Assembly: GCA_015501605.1 (NCBI GenBank) | Contig: JADNRZ010000018.1 | Span: 620,001 to 684,000, forward strand | Direction of reading: 5' to 3' | Source of the DNA: Panaeolus papilionaceus | Lineage: Eukaryota > Basidiomycota > Agaricomycetes > Agaricales | Length of the DNA: 64,000 bases | Shown: positions 11,645 to 22,600 of the stretch, in pieces | Layout of the letters: every line of letters begins with the position of its first letter | Position numbering within the stretch: the stretch's first letter is position 1 | The notes under the pieces: generated by a model | What the model was told of the DNA's origin: nothing | The model's database searches: none | What the model saw: the letters and a program-made list of their open reading frames with translations, nothing else | Position numbers and translations under genes: made by a program

Positions 11645-12980
11645 GAGGTAGCAACAAAAGTGGATAGAAATTTGAAGCACTATGTGGGCGTCCTTCGATA
11701 TTAAATGGGAGATGGCACGTTGCAATTTATATTTGACACAAGAGGACGACGAGAGCCAGGTCTGTCGGAGTTCTAGCACAGAATAAAATTGAACAAGAAA
11801 TGCGAAGGCCCTGCCAGTCGCTGAGGGACAGAAGCGAGAATGAGTAAAAGAATGGCACTGGATTCAAGGCGGTTCCCTTTATGAGAGACAGTGGACTAGG
11901 ACAACCCTTATGTACAGGTTGAATGCTAATATTCTGCCCTGGTACACGCTCAGCCCTGAAAACATGGCCTACAGACGGAGATAACCTGACGACCCACCTC
12001 AACTCGGCGAATTGGTTCGGGGTCTCGATAATATTCTGTATCCTAATGCCATTGCAGTCACCGAAAGGCAGACACAATAACAATAAGTATTGTACCATAT
12101 AAGTACTTACAAGCCAAAGAGAGTGACACTTAGTCGTAAGTCAGTAGATGAAAACCCTTCAAAGGAGGCTGAAACAATTCGGCTGATCAACGTCATTTGT
12201 ATAGCTAACAGTGATAGTATCAGGTCGACAAGTTGATTGGTGACCCGAGCGCGGAGGCGTGATGCCTGCAAGCAGGCAATTGCAGCCCCTGTCCGTGTAT
12301 GGCGGACTAATTTTTCATTGTTTGCAACCAATTTGCAACGGCCTTGGAGCATTAAACCAGCATTATACATTCCCGTCCCCCCCGAGATAAGCAAATAATA
12401 AACAAACGAGCAGAAGCTAAGCTGCGTCGGTATTACGCCATGACAGCACCTGAAAGTCACCAGTCCTATGTAGAAATAGCCACACAATGAATGATAAATG
12501 TAGTCAGAATTGCCTACTGGCATGTATAGATAAGTCCCCATGATTAAGATATAAAATAAAAACGAACGACCCGAAAGTAATTGATTGGATATAGTGGTTG
12601 TACAGGAAGCATGCACAAAGATGCATGAAACTGGATATAGCATTGCTGAGACGCGTTATAATCATGAGAACAGCCCAAGGTCCTCATAAGCGATTACGAC
12701 GACTGCGAACATTGGGCGACCGATGTGTACATAATTCATTGAGCTGTACAATTTGCGCTGGGTGCGTTAACCTATAAAGCGGTCAGGGTGGAGAAAGGAT
12801 GAGATGATCATCGTTAGTCCCCAAGGCCCAGGATGGGCAGGTGTATTTTCGGTGAAATTGGGCGGCCACCCACGCCACCCCAACATCACCGCCGATAACA
12901 ATTTGCCTTCAGGTTAGATGATGAAAATACGGAAATAAAAAACGAAGGTGGTATTGTGAGGTTTGGAAGGGAGGTCCGGA
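11645..12980. other. Intergenic stretch with one doubtful hydrophobic ORF
   Basis: About 1.3 kb between two same-strand paralogues. A 178-codon minus-strand frame (12643-12107) encodes several hydrophobic stretches and could continue through a GTAAGT at its end into the 12098-11727 frame. No family signature is visible and the composition is irregular. It may be a decayed membrane protein gene or chance. Confidence 0.3.
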
Positions 12981-14534
12981 CTAGCCAGGCGTATACGCAG
13001 GTGGCATCTCGCTGATGGTTGATTCAATTCGTCGCCGCCGTCTATGTGAATCATCCCTGCTTCTGCTTCGTTCGCCTCCAGGCGGGCTCGTGCTTGGCGT
13101 TGTCGACGAGCTAACATTGGTCTCTGAGATTGACGGCTCTTGTGGTCGATGTCCCCTCCGCGCCGCTGAAACGGGTGTTTTTCTATCTCGTAACGATGAT
13201 GGGCTCAGCAAGGGCTGAGAGCTTGGAACGGATGAGGTGATGGATGCATTCCCGGGGAGGAGTTGGCCACCACCGGAAATGGATGAAGAGGATGTCGTAG
13301 ACATGGGACCCCTCGCATCCGTTTGGGTCATCTGTCGGGCGTTCGTACTGCGGACAGTACGTAAAGATGGAGTCGTGCTCGAGGGGCCAATTGTCGGGGG
13401 TAAATTGAATGGTTGAATGATATTATGAGGCTCTACTGGTTTCTGTTTTGGCTTTCCAGGCTTCCTCATCAGATACCAAACGGCAAGTGCAATGAACGCG
13501 ATGAGGACGACTCCCCCAACGACACCTCCCACTATGATTCCGATTGGCGCTTTTTTGGAGGTTTGTTGTAGCGGAGGGTCGGTTACAACAACCGAGCTTA
13601 ATGTTAGAGGCATCATTGAAGCATCGCCATCATAGAAGACAGTAAGAGTATGTGTTCCTTGCGAAAGATTTGCGACCTGGAAGTATTGCTGGTTGAACAA
13701 CGATGCTGAGGCCTGTGAAGTCAACCCAGGAATGGCAAAAGGATACGTGTCCCGGTCATCAACGCGAATTCTGCCTTTGGACGCGGCAATCGCTGTGCCA
13801 GACGGTGCGACAGCATACCAGACGATGGAACTCCCTAAATAGGTGTAGACGTTTTAGCTAAAATCTCAAAAAAACCATGTTGTCTAACACACCTGTAAAC
13901 GATACGGTAACAGAAGCCCCGTTTTGATTTGTGCTTTTACCAACCAGCGGATCAGTAAGTGTCGACCATGTGGAATCGTAATTGATGGCAGAGTCAGAGG
14001 GAGGAATGATGATGGTTTCAGGGGTTCCCGCAGGACGTATCCTCGCAGAGGTGGGTACGTATGACAGCCAGTCAAAGTAAAAGGGATTCCCGGCGCTCGA
14101 GATGTTTAGTGTTACTGTATGGCTTGCCTCTGATAAACCATCCCATTTGCAAAACGGCCAGTTGTTATTTCGAACCAACGTAACAGCCTCTGTCTGTATC
14201 TGTGTCCCATCGATGAAACATGTCCACTGGGGGCTGAAGTTATTGGTCCTGTTGTTGATCATTGTCGTCCCCATAATTTGCCCTGAGGTGCCTATGATAT
14301 TTTTGTCAGCGACATTTCAGATATACCAATGTAGTCTACAAGAGCGGAAATCCTACCTTCGAATGTGTACTCCAAACTCGCATCCTGGCTCGCTCCATGT
14401 ACAGTCGGCCCAAACGCTCTACCATTTGTCCCCACACCATCAAAATCCTTTCCTTGGTTCACAACCCAAGTCCCTCTATAGATGATTCCTGTGTCGGAAT
14501 CGTCCACCAAAATCGATCTTGTGTTTGCCGCCAT
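12981..14534 (-). CDS. Single-pass membrane protein with two beta-sandwich-like ectodomains (paralogue 2)
   Basis: Spliced model of 476 residues: exons 14534-14357, 14291-13893, 13834-12981. Intron positions and phases match paralogue 1. It starts RSILVDDSDTGIIYRGTW; the first domain holds WTCFIDGTQI and WPFCKWDG, the second INYDSTWSTL and GSSIVWYAVAP. A repeat end HTLTVFYDGDASMMPLTLSS precedes the membrane helix (about residues 290-315, IGIIVGGVVGGVVLIAFIAL). The cytoplasmic side begins with basic residues and carries NIIQPFNLPPT, then a long Ser/Pro/Arg-rich tail. The IQPF motif is shared with the paralogue at 53731-55304. The tail is rich in possible phosphorylation sites. Receptor-like function is inferred from topology only. 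Confidence 0.8.
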
Positions 14535-15568
14535 TCAGCTAGGAGGGACTTGTGACAGAGTATTGGGGCTAAAATGTAGTGATATCTAGCTGTTCGATAA
14601 AACGCTGCCTGTCTTCAGACAATGAAGGGAACAGCCTTGGCCCCGCGATCAAAATGGGAGAGTGTGGCAGCAAGCGATTAGAAACAGCGAACAAACGTTT
14701 GGCGCGCCGTCTGGACTGCCATTAGAATCTTTCAAACTGTGACAGAGCAGTCGAACATACGAGATTAGACAGTGTATTGCTATGACACCGTTCAACGCTC
14801 AACCAGTCCAGGATAGCAATGTGTGCTATTTTCTGCCTTTTGAATTGGTTACAGTTGGAGAACACGTTACAGCTTCTAAACGTCTTGCCGAGGGTCTCTT
14901 CAAATACACGATGGGTATACAAAAGGGAAAAAAGGAGAAGAGGAGGAAGATGGACTCGGCGCTGAGATGGAGCGGGAGAGGAGGACGTTGAGGACGTTGA
15001 GGAACGAGAAGAACAACCAGCAGCAACCCTGACGACGTTCTAGGCCGGAAAATTGGCTTATTTCGGATAGGCGACAGATGTTAAATAAATAAATGGGGTT
15101 TGAAGTGCTCAAACTTCATCAACCGCCTGGGAACCTGGCCCCCTTGTGATATCTCATCGACATATCAAACAGTTCCCCACCTACCTCAATGACTACAGCC
15201 AAGCGGCCAGCGGTCAACTTTTTAATCATCAGACAGAGTTGTTATGTCTACGAATGAGAAAAGCCATATAATACAAATATTGAAAGAAGAGCTTGTGCAC
15301 TATGTTCCCTTGAGGTCGGGAGCTGAACTATTCAGAGGTACATCGCAGTGATCGCACACATTATTCAGGCATCTTTTGATGTGACGGTTTTGATGGCACG
15401 GTCAACATGGCCGCAGTCTATAAACATGGTTTGTTCTGAGCTCGGCTCACATACTGATACTCTTCCATCGGAGACCATCATCGATGTTCAGCTAACAAAA
15501 ATCAGCGCTAATGGATTGTGGCAACTTCGCACTTTTGGATGTGGTGCATCGTTTATACGATACATATG

Positions 15569-15603
15569 GAATTGGAATTGGCATAAATTTTAGCTAACTA
15601 CGT
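15569..15603 (+). repeat. Direct repeat, left copy
   Basis: GAATTGGAATTGGCATAAAT followed by TTTAGCTAACTACGT; the same sequence with one or two changes recurs at 15995-16029, some 390 bases downstream. The pair could be the edges of a small insertion or a local duplication. Confidence 0.6.
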
Positions 15604-15994
15604 ATGGAGTCAAGGTATCTGCGCTACAGAGTTGGGAATGATCAAAAGGTCATATGCATGCTCAAGGATGGTTGAAAGGACAGATAATTCCGTCCTTGCC
15701 ACTCGAGATGCATAATACCCCTAGTGCTGTGCAAAATCGGACACCATCGTTATGTATCTATATGAGCAGTAGCCGCCAGGAGTGATTGCGCAGGCGAACT
15801 TGCAAGGATGTACAGGCCATGCGGGTGGGTGAGCAGCCAGCGCTAGTGGCTCAGTTGCATAGTGCCACGCGTATGTGGACACTAAATTCATCACCGAATA
15901 CCCTCGATTGCTTCATGTTCCGGCGTCTTGAGCGTATAAACGACTGACGCAAATAGTTTCAAGTAAATGTCTGAGTTTTTAATATGCTCTAATA

Positions 15995-16029
15995 GAATTG
16001 GAATTGGAATAAACTTTAGCTAACTACGT
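15995..16029 (+). repeat. Direct repeat, right copy
   Basis: GAATTGGAATTGGAATAAAC followed by TTTAGCTAACTACGT, the partner of 15569-15603. The first 12 bases are themselves a tandem of GAATTG. Confidence 0.6.
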
Positions 16030-16255
16030 TACATAAGTAACTCAGGTTTTACAACCAATAGATCTGGGGTAAACCTATGATTTTCACGAGTTAGACACGT
16101 GTCTTGCTTCCACTTACCTCCCCCCACCATCGTCTACTTATCTCTCGCCAGGCCTTGACATCGGCGATTCAACACCTCAGTTCTGCCCCGTCCAGGTTTA
16201 TTGGATGCTAATCCAGCCCTCAACTTGACGTCGAACAACCGAATCTGTCACGGGC

Positions 16256-17264
16256 ATGACAAGCCTTTGTTTCACCATCGCCTACATAGTGGGAAAGGGT
16301 GCCCAGAGCCTGTATTCATACGTTAAACAGAAGAGGGAGGAAAAGAAGAAGCGAAAAGCGGAGACAGGGACGGAACAACAGATTGGTGATCGCAGTGGTC
16401 GGCATGTCCAAAATGGCAACGCATACGGGTCAGGGTAAGCGCTCATGACTGTCTCGTGGCACCAAATTAATCGATGTCCGGCGTAACAGATCTACAGAGC
16501 AAGCAACACGACCTTCAAACCCCGAGGCCAATCTGGGTCTAAGCCCTGAAGGTCGTGCTTGTATTTCCGCGATGCCCGAGAGGAGGATATTGCGACGATC
16601 GTGTTCGCCTTCCAGCCGGTTTGAATCATTGGATGGAGCCGTTCAACACATCAACAATATCGAGCCAGCACACGCCCATCCGGGAACCCCTTTCGGAAGA
16701 TTCTTACAACGTTCCGGAGTGGATACTCTCGTCGACGAACATTATTCGAAGGCCGATACTCAGCTTCTATCACATCATCCAGATCCACCACCTCAGTACG
16801 AAAGTACCTCTCGAACGAGTGCACCCCTTCTCAGTAGCGCTTGTAATGTGAGAGGAAGTCAATCCGATCCACAGCTCCCGCCCTATAGACCACACGATGT
16901 CCCGCGCGAACGATCCGAATCAGAACAGCAGCCAAGACGAGCAACCTCGTTCAGTAACTCTTCGCGGAGTCTCTCTCCCGCCTCTCTGCGTTCAGTCGCA
17001 TCCATAGCACCAAAACCTTTCCTTTCCGCTTGTAGGAGGCATAAAGATAGAAACGAGGCTCGTGAACGTTTCCGTGCTGCGAGATGTGCTTCATTTCTCA
17101 GCTCCCATGAAGGTGACCCGGAAAGCGTACGCGTCGAAGCTGCTTTTGGTCAGGCTAGTGTTCCAACCATCGGCTTGACGCGAAGGAATGCAATTCGCAA
17201 GCGACGCAACCACACCAGTACACCGCCGCCTTATGCGACTGCTCCTGACCTTACATATGCGTAG
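16256..17264 (+). CDS. Uncharacterised Pro/Ser/Arg-rich protein with hydrophobic N-terminus
   Basis: Spliced model of 317 residues: exons 16256-16434 and 16490-17264. The N-terminus (MTSLCFTIAYIVGKGAQSLY) is moderately hydrophobic and could be a signal anchor. A very basic Lys/Arg/Glu stretch (KQKREEKKKRKAE) follows. The rest is low-complexity, with many Ser, Pro and Arg residues and two PPxY-like motifs (DPPPQYES near residue 157 and STPPPYATA near the C-terminus). PPxY motifs are known ligands of WW-domain ubiquitin ligases such as Rsp5, so an adaptor role is possible. I do not recognise a family. The downstream gene is convergent. Confidence 0.6.
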
Positions 17265-17471
17265 TACTGTTGTGTTTATATGGATTTTGCGATTTATTCA
17301 AAATTCTCGGTCAAATCGAATTCTGTTCCGACCCTCGTTGCTAGCACCAGGCGACTGAAAAAATGCCATTGCTTCAAAGTTCATCCAAAATATCCAATAT
17401 AACTTTGAGCCCAACAGGGGGCATTCACCTTGAATGTGAATGGACATTATGATCTGCCTTTAGATGATGTA

Positions 17472-19292
17472 CTAATAGTAGTCTAGGCGTCGCGATCGTT
17501 TGTTAATCCTCCCGAATCGTGCTTGATTTACTTCCTCCCCTGAAGATTTAAGGCGATAAACTATCACTTCATCTTTCTGATCGATCTCGGGCTTGTACCA
17601 TGCGTTCTGGTGTGTATAAATGTCGGGAAAGTGGAGCAGGTAACTTGATTTCAGTTGTCTGCCAGCAACGCTGCATCGCCATGTTAGTACCTCCACACTG
17701 TTGAACCTTGGATGAGAAACACATACGCCGACCGCGACCATTGTTCGGGAAGAGTGAATCCCATTGGACAGATTATCAGCTTTCGAAGAGATGCGTTCTT
17801 CTTGACATAAGAAACGAGGAGGTTCTATAATCAGGAACAGAGATCATGAGCGCCAGGATCGAGGTGGGTTCAATCGTACTGACCACTACATCGACGGATT
17901 GCAACTCTCCACCTTGGGAGGTGAATTTATTTCCAAGCACGCAAACCTTCAGGCTTTTCAAGCGGTTCATTTTTAATATCATGTCCTTGAACCTATCAGA
18001 AGACGTAGCCCCAAAGCACCACAGTTCCGCGCCGCTTTTGGGGGCATTGATCTCCAACTTCCGCAGTCTTGAAGCCAAAGCGGGTACAGCATCATCGAAG
18101 AACGCATTTAGTACCCGGTTACTATAATCGCCGTGTATCATATAATGGTAGCCCACAATGGTAAGCGCGAGCTCGCAAAGGTTCGGGAAGGACTGCACGA
18201 GGTGACGTATGAGGCACAGAGAGAGTGTATTAGTTTGAAGACTAGTGAGGGATACTAGATGATCTGGTTGCATCTGAGTCCACATGGGCTCATCTTCGAG
18301 TTCATCGCCTTCTCTCATGGACGCGTTCAGCTTGAGAGATTGAAGGTTCGGAGAAAGACGATCTAACATGTGTGCGGGTATAGCACAACCCCTGTCGCGT
18401 CGTATCTCAACCCCAAGGTGAGTAATGTGAAGTGATGTTGCAGAGTTCGGGTCGCAGGACTCTGTTCTAGAGCAGAAAAGACGTTCAAGATCTGAAAACG
18501 TGTCCAGTTCGACGTCCAACTTCTGTAAGCTAGAAGCATGCGGAATGATGCTTTGAAGTTGCTGAACAGATCCCGTCTTGGGAAAGCCAGACAAGTCGGC
18601 GACAACCTCGCGAAGCGTCGACGAAGACGGAGAATTGAGAGACCCAATTACTCGCGGACTCTGTTGATAGCAAGGCAGATTCAAAACCTCAAGCCTGACG
18701 AGCTGCTTGCTGATCCAACGTGTGATCATTGAGCAAATGATCAGGGGTTGGTCATATATCGTCTCCCAACTGTTAAACAAAGACTAAGAATCAGGCTGAG
18801 GGTGAAACTGTACTCTGTTGAATACTGACTTGAGGTGTGTGATCTTTCTCAGCCCATAAAGTGCCTGTCCGAGGAGACTGGTCAGCCTGCGCTGGCAAAT
18901 GGTGATCTCCACCTTTGATGGCGGGTGAGTCATTGGCTCTTTGGTTGAAGGTGTACGAGGATCCAAAGAAATGATTGTGAGCCGTTTGACAAGGACTGCT
19001 ATTCCGGTGGGTTCTAGTCCATTTTGATCGGTCGCCAAAGTTTCGAATAACGACAAGTCAAGGTTCCCTTGATGGACATTGAAGACGATGGATGAGAGCA
19101 AGGTTCTTTTGAGTATATCGTTGAACAGCTTGTCGACAAACCGCAGATCCTTTTGATTCGCTCTTGGGATCTGCCCAAGTAAGTAATAGAAGTTAGGGGA
19201 AGTGAAAGCTATAGAAAGTTGCAGCCACTCACCAATCCCAGAATGGAGCACAGAGCCTCCGTAGGCAATGAATGGAGTGTGGCACACTGCAT
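17472..19292 (-). CDS. F-box-like/LRR-like protein, family member 1
   Basis: Spliced model of 527 residues: exons 19292-19233, 19170-18830, 18769-17884, 17824-17727, 17670-17472. Phases 0, 2, 0, 2 are the same in every family member here. The 20-codon first exon (LHSLPTEALCSILGL) and the start of exon 2 (QKDLRFVDKLFNDILKRTLL) form a divergent F-box-like motif. Exon 3 encodes alternating Leu-rich strands and helices typical of fungal F-box LRR proteins, with the family block FFDDAVPALASRLRKLEI. The last exon carries DEVIVYRLKSSGEE. F-box proteins recruit substrates to SCF ubiquitin ligases; the substrate is unknown. Its closest relative is the plus-strand gene at 40764-42622 (same architecture, very similar sequence), so the two are inverted paralogues about 22 kb apart. 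Confidence 0.75.
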
Positions 19293-19780
19293 CAAGAGAG
19301 CAGTAGGTCGTGGATGATGAAAGAAATGCAATCGAAGGTTTACCTAAATATCAATAATGGCGGCATTTCTGAATATGGGACGATGACTCAATCACCCATT
19401 GTCACGCTCCTATCCTCGATCGTGCTCCTCAATGGCCACGACTCTGAACCATAGCCTGACATTGTTCTCCTCGTGTCATTCAGATGTTTCGAATTTGAAG
19501 AACACGCGCCACGAGTCGTTCGAGTAAGGTGACTCACCGGCAGTGGTAAAATTTTGTGTATCTTTCTACAGATGAGTCATTCAACTTACGAAAGAATTTG
19601 GTTTTCAAAACAGGTGTCTCAGTTAGGTTTGAAAGTCTGGCCGGCGAATGGCCAAAACGATTCGAACCGACATGCATGATGCATAAAATCTCCCAAATTT
19701 AAGTCATGACAGTAAGGGGCAGAAATACATTATAATAGGAAAAATTAAGCTAAACTGGGGGTAGAAGGACCAAAGCCAAG
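19293..19780. other. Spacer between F-box gene and pseudogene
   Basis: About 490 bases containing the promoter of the minus-strand F-box gene. No gene is supported. Confidence 0.4.
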
Positions 19781-21429
19781 CTACACATACCAAACGCTCC
19801 CTTTACCCATTTGGGGTTCATAATTCCGATACCCCTGCTTTTTCAACACTGTAATATGTGGGTGAAACTCGACCTCCTCCGGCGTTAGTGGTCCATTTGA
19901 GGCATCCCTAGAGTTAGAAACACGTATACATGGTTAGCCTCATAATGTTTAATCAGACAAAGCACACATATCATGGGCATTCCCAACAATCAGGTAACGC
20001 CGGCCCCTCAGCTTGAAGGTACAGGAGCAGTACCCTTAGAGTCGGATATTTTCGAGCGCACCGTATAAGAGAAATTTGGGTTCTTGTGAGAGAATAAATT
20101 AGCCGTCCTAGTATCCCGAAAACAAAAAAAGGACAACGCACAAGATAGCCTGGGGTTTTCGTCACAGCACCTTTCTCCACCTCTCCTTTCTTCAACTTCA
20201 AGCTTACGTTCTCCTTGCCCACCATCAATATCCCAAGCCGCATCAGGCGCTCGAGTGTTCGCACCATCTTCTCAACATGCTCCGATGTCACTTTCTCTAG
20301 ACACCACAAACTCTTCGGAGTTCCCCCCGTAATGCCCAATAACGCCAGTCTCGTCACTAAAGCAGGAACTACCTCGTCGACGTCGAAGAAAATTTGACTC
20401 ATGATTTACTCTCCGACTTCGAGTACGACTCCGGTATTTCAAGCATCAGGAGCCTAAGTTTCGAGAAGCTATCGGCCAAGCGTCGTAAAACGGGCACCGA
20501 AAGCGTACTCCTGAGGAGCTTTTTCAACTGCACCAAGTGGTCCGGTTTCATCTCTGCCCATATTTTGCCACTACTCCTGCGGTCCGAACCCTACTCTCGT
20601 GGACACGTTGAAGGTCAGCTGGCGAAGGTGGGGGTGAACGCTTCAAGAAGCGATGCGAGAGAGTGTGCAAGACGGCACGCTGCAGCCTGCGAAGAAGTCT
20701 GGGTTGGGCAGGAGATTCTATGCTGAATATGAGGTTTCGGAGGGTCGACAATGAACGTATGTTTAGGTTTTCGAACACTGGAGGGTGCATACACCAAAGG
20801 CCAGGAACGCAAAGTGCCTTCACATTTTGGACTTGGCTGCTCAACTGCTGGATGACGGTAGTATTAATGACGATGGATGGATTGGGTTTGTCCGACCAAC
20901 CACAAACACGAAAGGAAGGAATCAAAAGAAGTCATTGACGTTACTTAAAAACAGCCAGATAAAAATCTACTGTATATCTTTGACATATCACAATCCATAT
21001 AGCGCCTGAGGCGAGACCATGATTCGCCGTTTCTCACACAGCGCAATGTCAATGGCTGAAGCGCTTGGAGGCTGTTCAGGTCGGAGATTATAAGATGGAT
21101 CTAGATGTGTAGCTTTTATCCCTCTGACAAGTGAACAGGGATCCGACGGTGCATCTCCGTTATGGTCTCGCGCCAACGCGTCGAAGAGGGAGAGATCGAG
21201 ATGAACGTTCCATACGACGGAGGATATGACATCGCTTCGTCAAGCTTGGTTGAATGATTTGCTGAGAAGTCGAATTTCCTTTTTTCAGCTATGTGAAAGC
21301 TGGATAGTCAATCAAGCTTTTAGTAAATGCTTTTATAAAGACTGGTTCAAGATGGTAAAAGCTGCTCACCTCTTTCGTGATCTCTCTGACGAGCTCGAGA
21401 GGCAGTGACGAAACCGGGTCGACTGACAT
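19781..21429 (-). pseudogene. Decayed F-box-like/LRR-like gene, family member 2
   Basis: All five exons of the family can be recognised. The first exon (21429-21370, MSVDPVSSLPLELVREITKE) and the last exon (DASNGPLTPEEV... to SVWYV, ending 19781) are intact. They closely match the gene at 35159-37008. Lesions seen: in-frame TGA codons in exon 2 (where the relative has QKKELRL); a short internal deletion with frameshift in exon 3 between the LQRAVL block and the ASLLEAFTPTFAS block; a stop just before FFDVDEVVPALVTR; and a GT-to-AT change at the exon 4 donor (CCATGATATGTG, relative CCATGGTATGTG). Four independent lesions make a working protein unlikely. Confidence 0.85.
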
Positions 21430-21969
21430 GGTGGTCGGAGCCTTGGACGCGCTATGGGGCCCTTAATATTACTGCTCTGACCGAGATTATATATGTCAAG
21501 GTCTGAGAAAACATACAAACCCGAGAGGAAATCTGACTCGAAAGAAAGGCCTCGAGGAGGGTTGTGGACGCGTTCAAATAAAACCAAACGTAATGGCGAC
21601 GAATAATTAGCCGGGGCGATATCTTCCTTCAGCACGCAGTATGTACATGAAAAGTCTATCGATAGTGTGACGAGCCCTATACTTGATGCACCTTACCCAT
21701 CGATGTGGCTGCAAAGGACAGCTATGTGTATTTTGGTTCGTGTTCACCGATCGAAGCTATGTCGTCGCCTAGTGCACACATTGCACACGGCCGGATCTGA
21801 ATCATTCCACAAGACTCAACCGTTACTCAACTTCCAAACGCTTCTTTAAAGTTATACCAAATCTTCAATTGTGCACAGTGCTGCTCCAATCATACACGAA
21901 AAAGAGGACATGCAAGGGTGATGGTATACATATCGTACAAAGACTAATCATACATTGTATGTGTCACCT
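21430..21969. other. Spacer between pseudogene start and hydrophobin 3' end
   Basis: About 540 bases; probably the old promoter of the decayed F-box gene and the 3' UTR of the hydrophobin. Nothing else seen. Confidence 0.4.
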
Positions 21970-22600
21970 TCAATCACTGTCTGCACCTCTCAAAGGGACG
22001 CAATTCAATGTCGTAACATCATCCTGTTGCAACAACACACACATAACGATACTAAGCACACAGAAACAAATCGTCATTTGAAGGCAAACATACCAATTTC
22101 GGGCCTTCGCAGCATGCAATTTCACCAGAGCAAACACCGTCGTCTTCTATCACGGCCGCGCATCCCGCTGATGATATCCAAGCAAAGGAAAAGTAAGCAA
22201 TGTCAGCACCACGTATTCAGAATAAGAACACAGGCAGAATATCCAGTCCTTACATCCATAAGTAGTCCCCTCGAGGGTTCGCGGGTCAATACCGCTATGA
22301 AGGAGAATAATATCTGGGATATCCGTGATCTATACAGAATTAAATGCAAAAACAGTCAAAATGTATTCATCATTCAACTGGCCATTACAAGGGTCATCGA
22401 ATACGATGACATCACACTCGGTGACCTCGTGATATGCATGTAGTATATATCATTGATGAACTTACTGGGTTAATAGTTGTACAGCAGTTGACGCTACTAC
22501 CGGGCTGGCATACGGCAGGAGGTGCACGAGACTGGTGGAGGGTGCTGCTAGCGACGAGGAGAGGGAGTGCCATGAGGATAATGGAGAGTTTGAAGGCCAT
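21970..22600 (-). CDS. Class I hydrophobin
   Basis: Spliced model of 112 residues: exons 22600-22466, 22329-22254, 22167-22094, 22023-21970. Residues 1-19 form a signal peptide (MAFKLSIILMALPLLVASST). Eight cysteines follow the hydrophobin order: C31, C39-C40 (VCQPGSSVNCC, six-residue spacing then a pair), single Cys in GSGCAAV, C then five residues then CC (VCSGEIACC), and the last Cys in LNCVPL. The long C3-C4 loop and relaxed spacing point to class I, which forms rodlet layers on hyphae, fruit bodies and spores. Three introns, one splitting the loop, are usual for the family. The gene was found by splicing, since no single frame covers it. A TATTAAAA motif about 80 bases upstream may be the TATA box. 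Confidence 0.88.

Larger units (their letters stand above)
14535..16255. other. Long intergenic region with a direct repeat pair
   Basis: About 1.7 kb without a supported gene. Short frames at 14722-15112 and 15348-15593 lack coding character. It contains the 35-base direct repeat pair listed separately. Confidence 0.45.

Noticed and set aside
12107..12643. 178-codon hydrophobic minus-strand frame
   Set aside because: No family signature, irregular composition, and no supported continuation; kept only as a remark in the intergenic entry.
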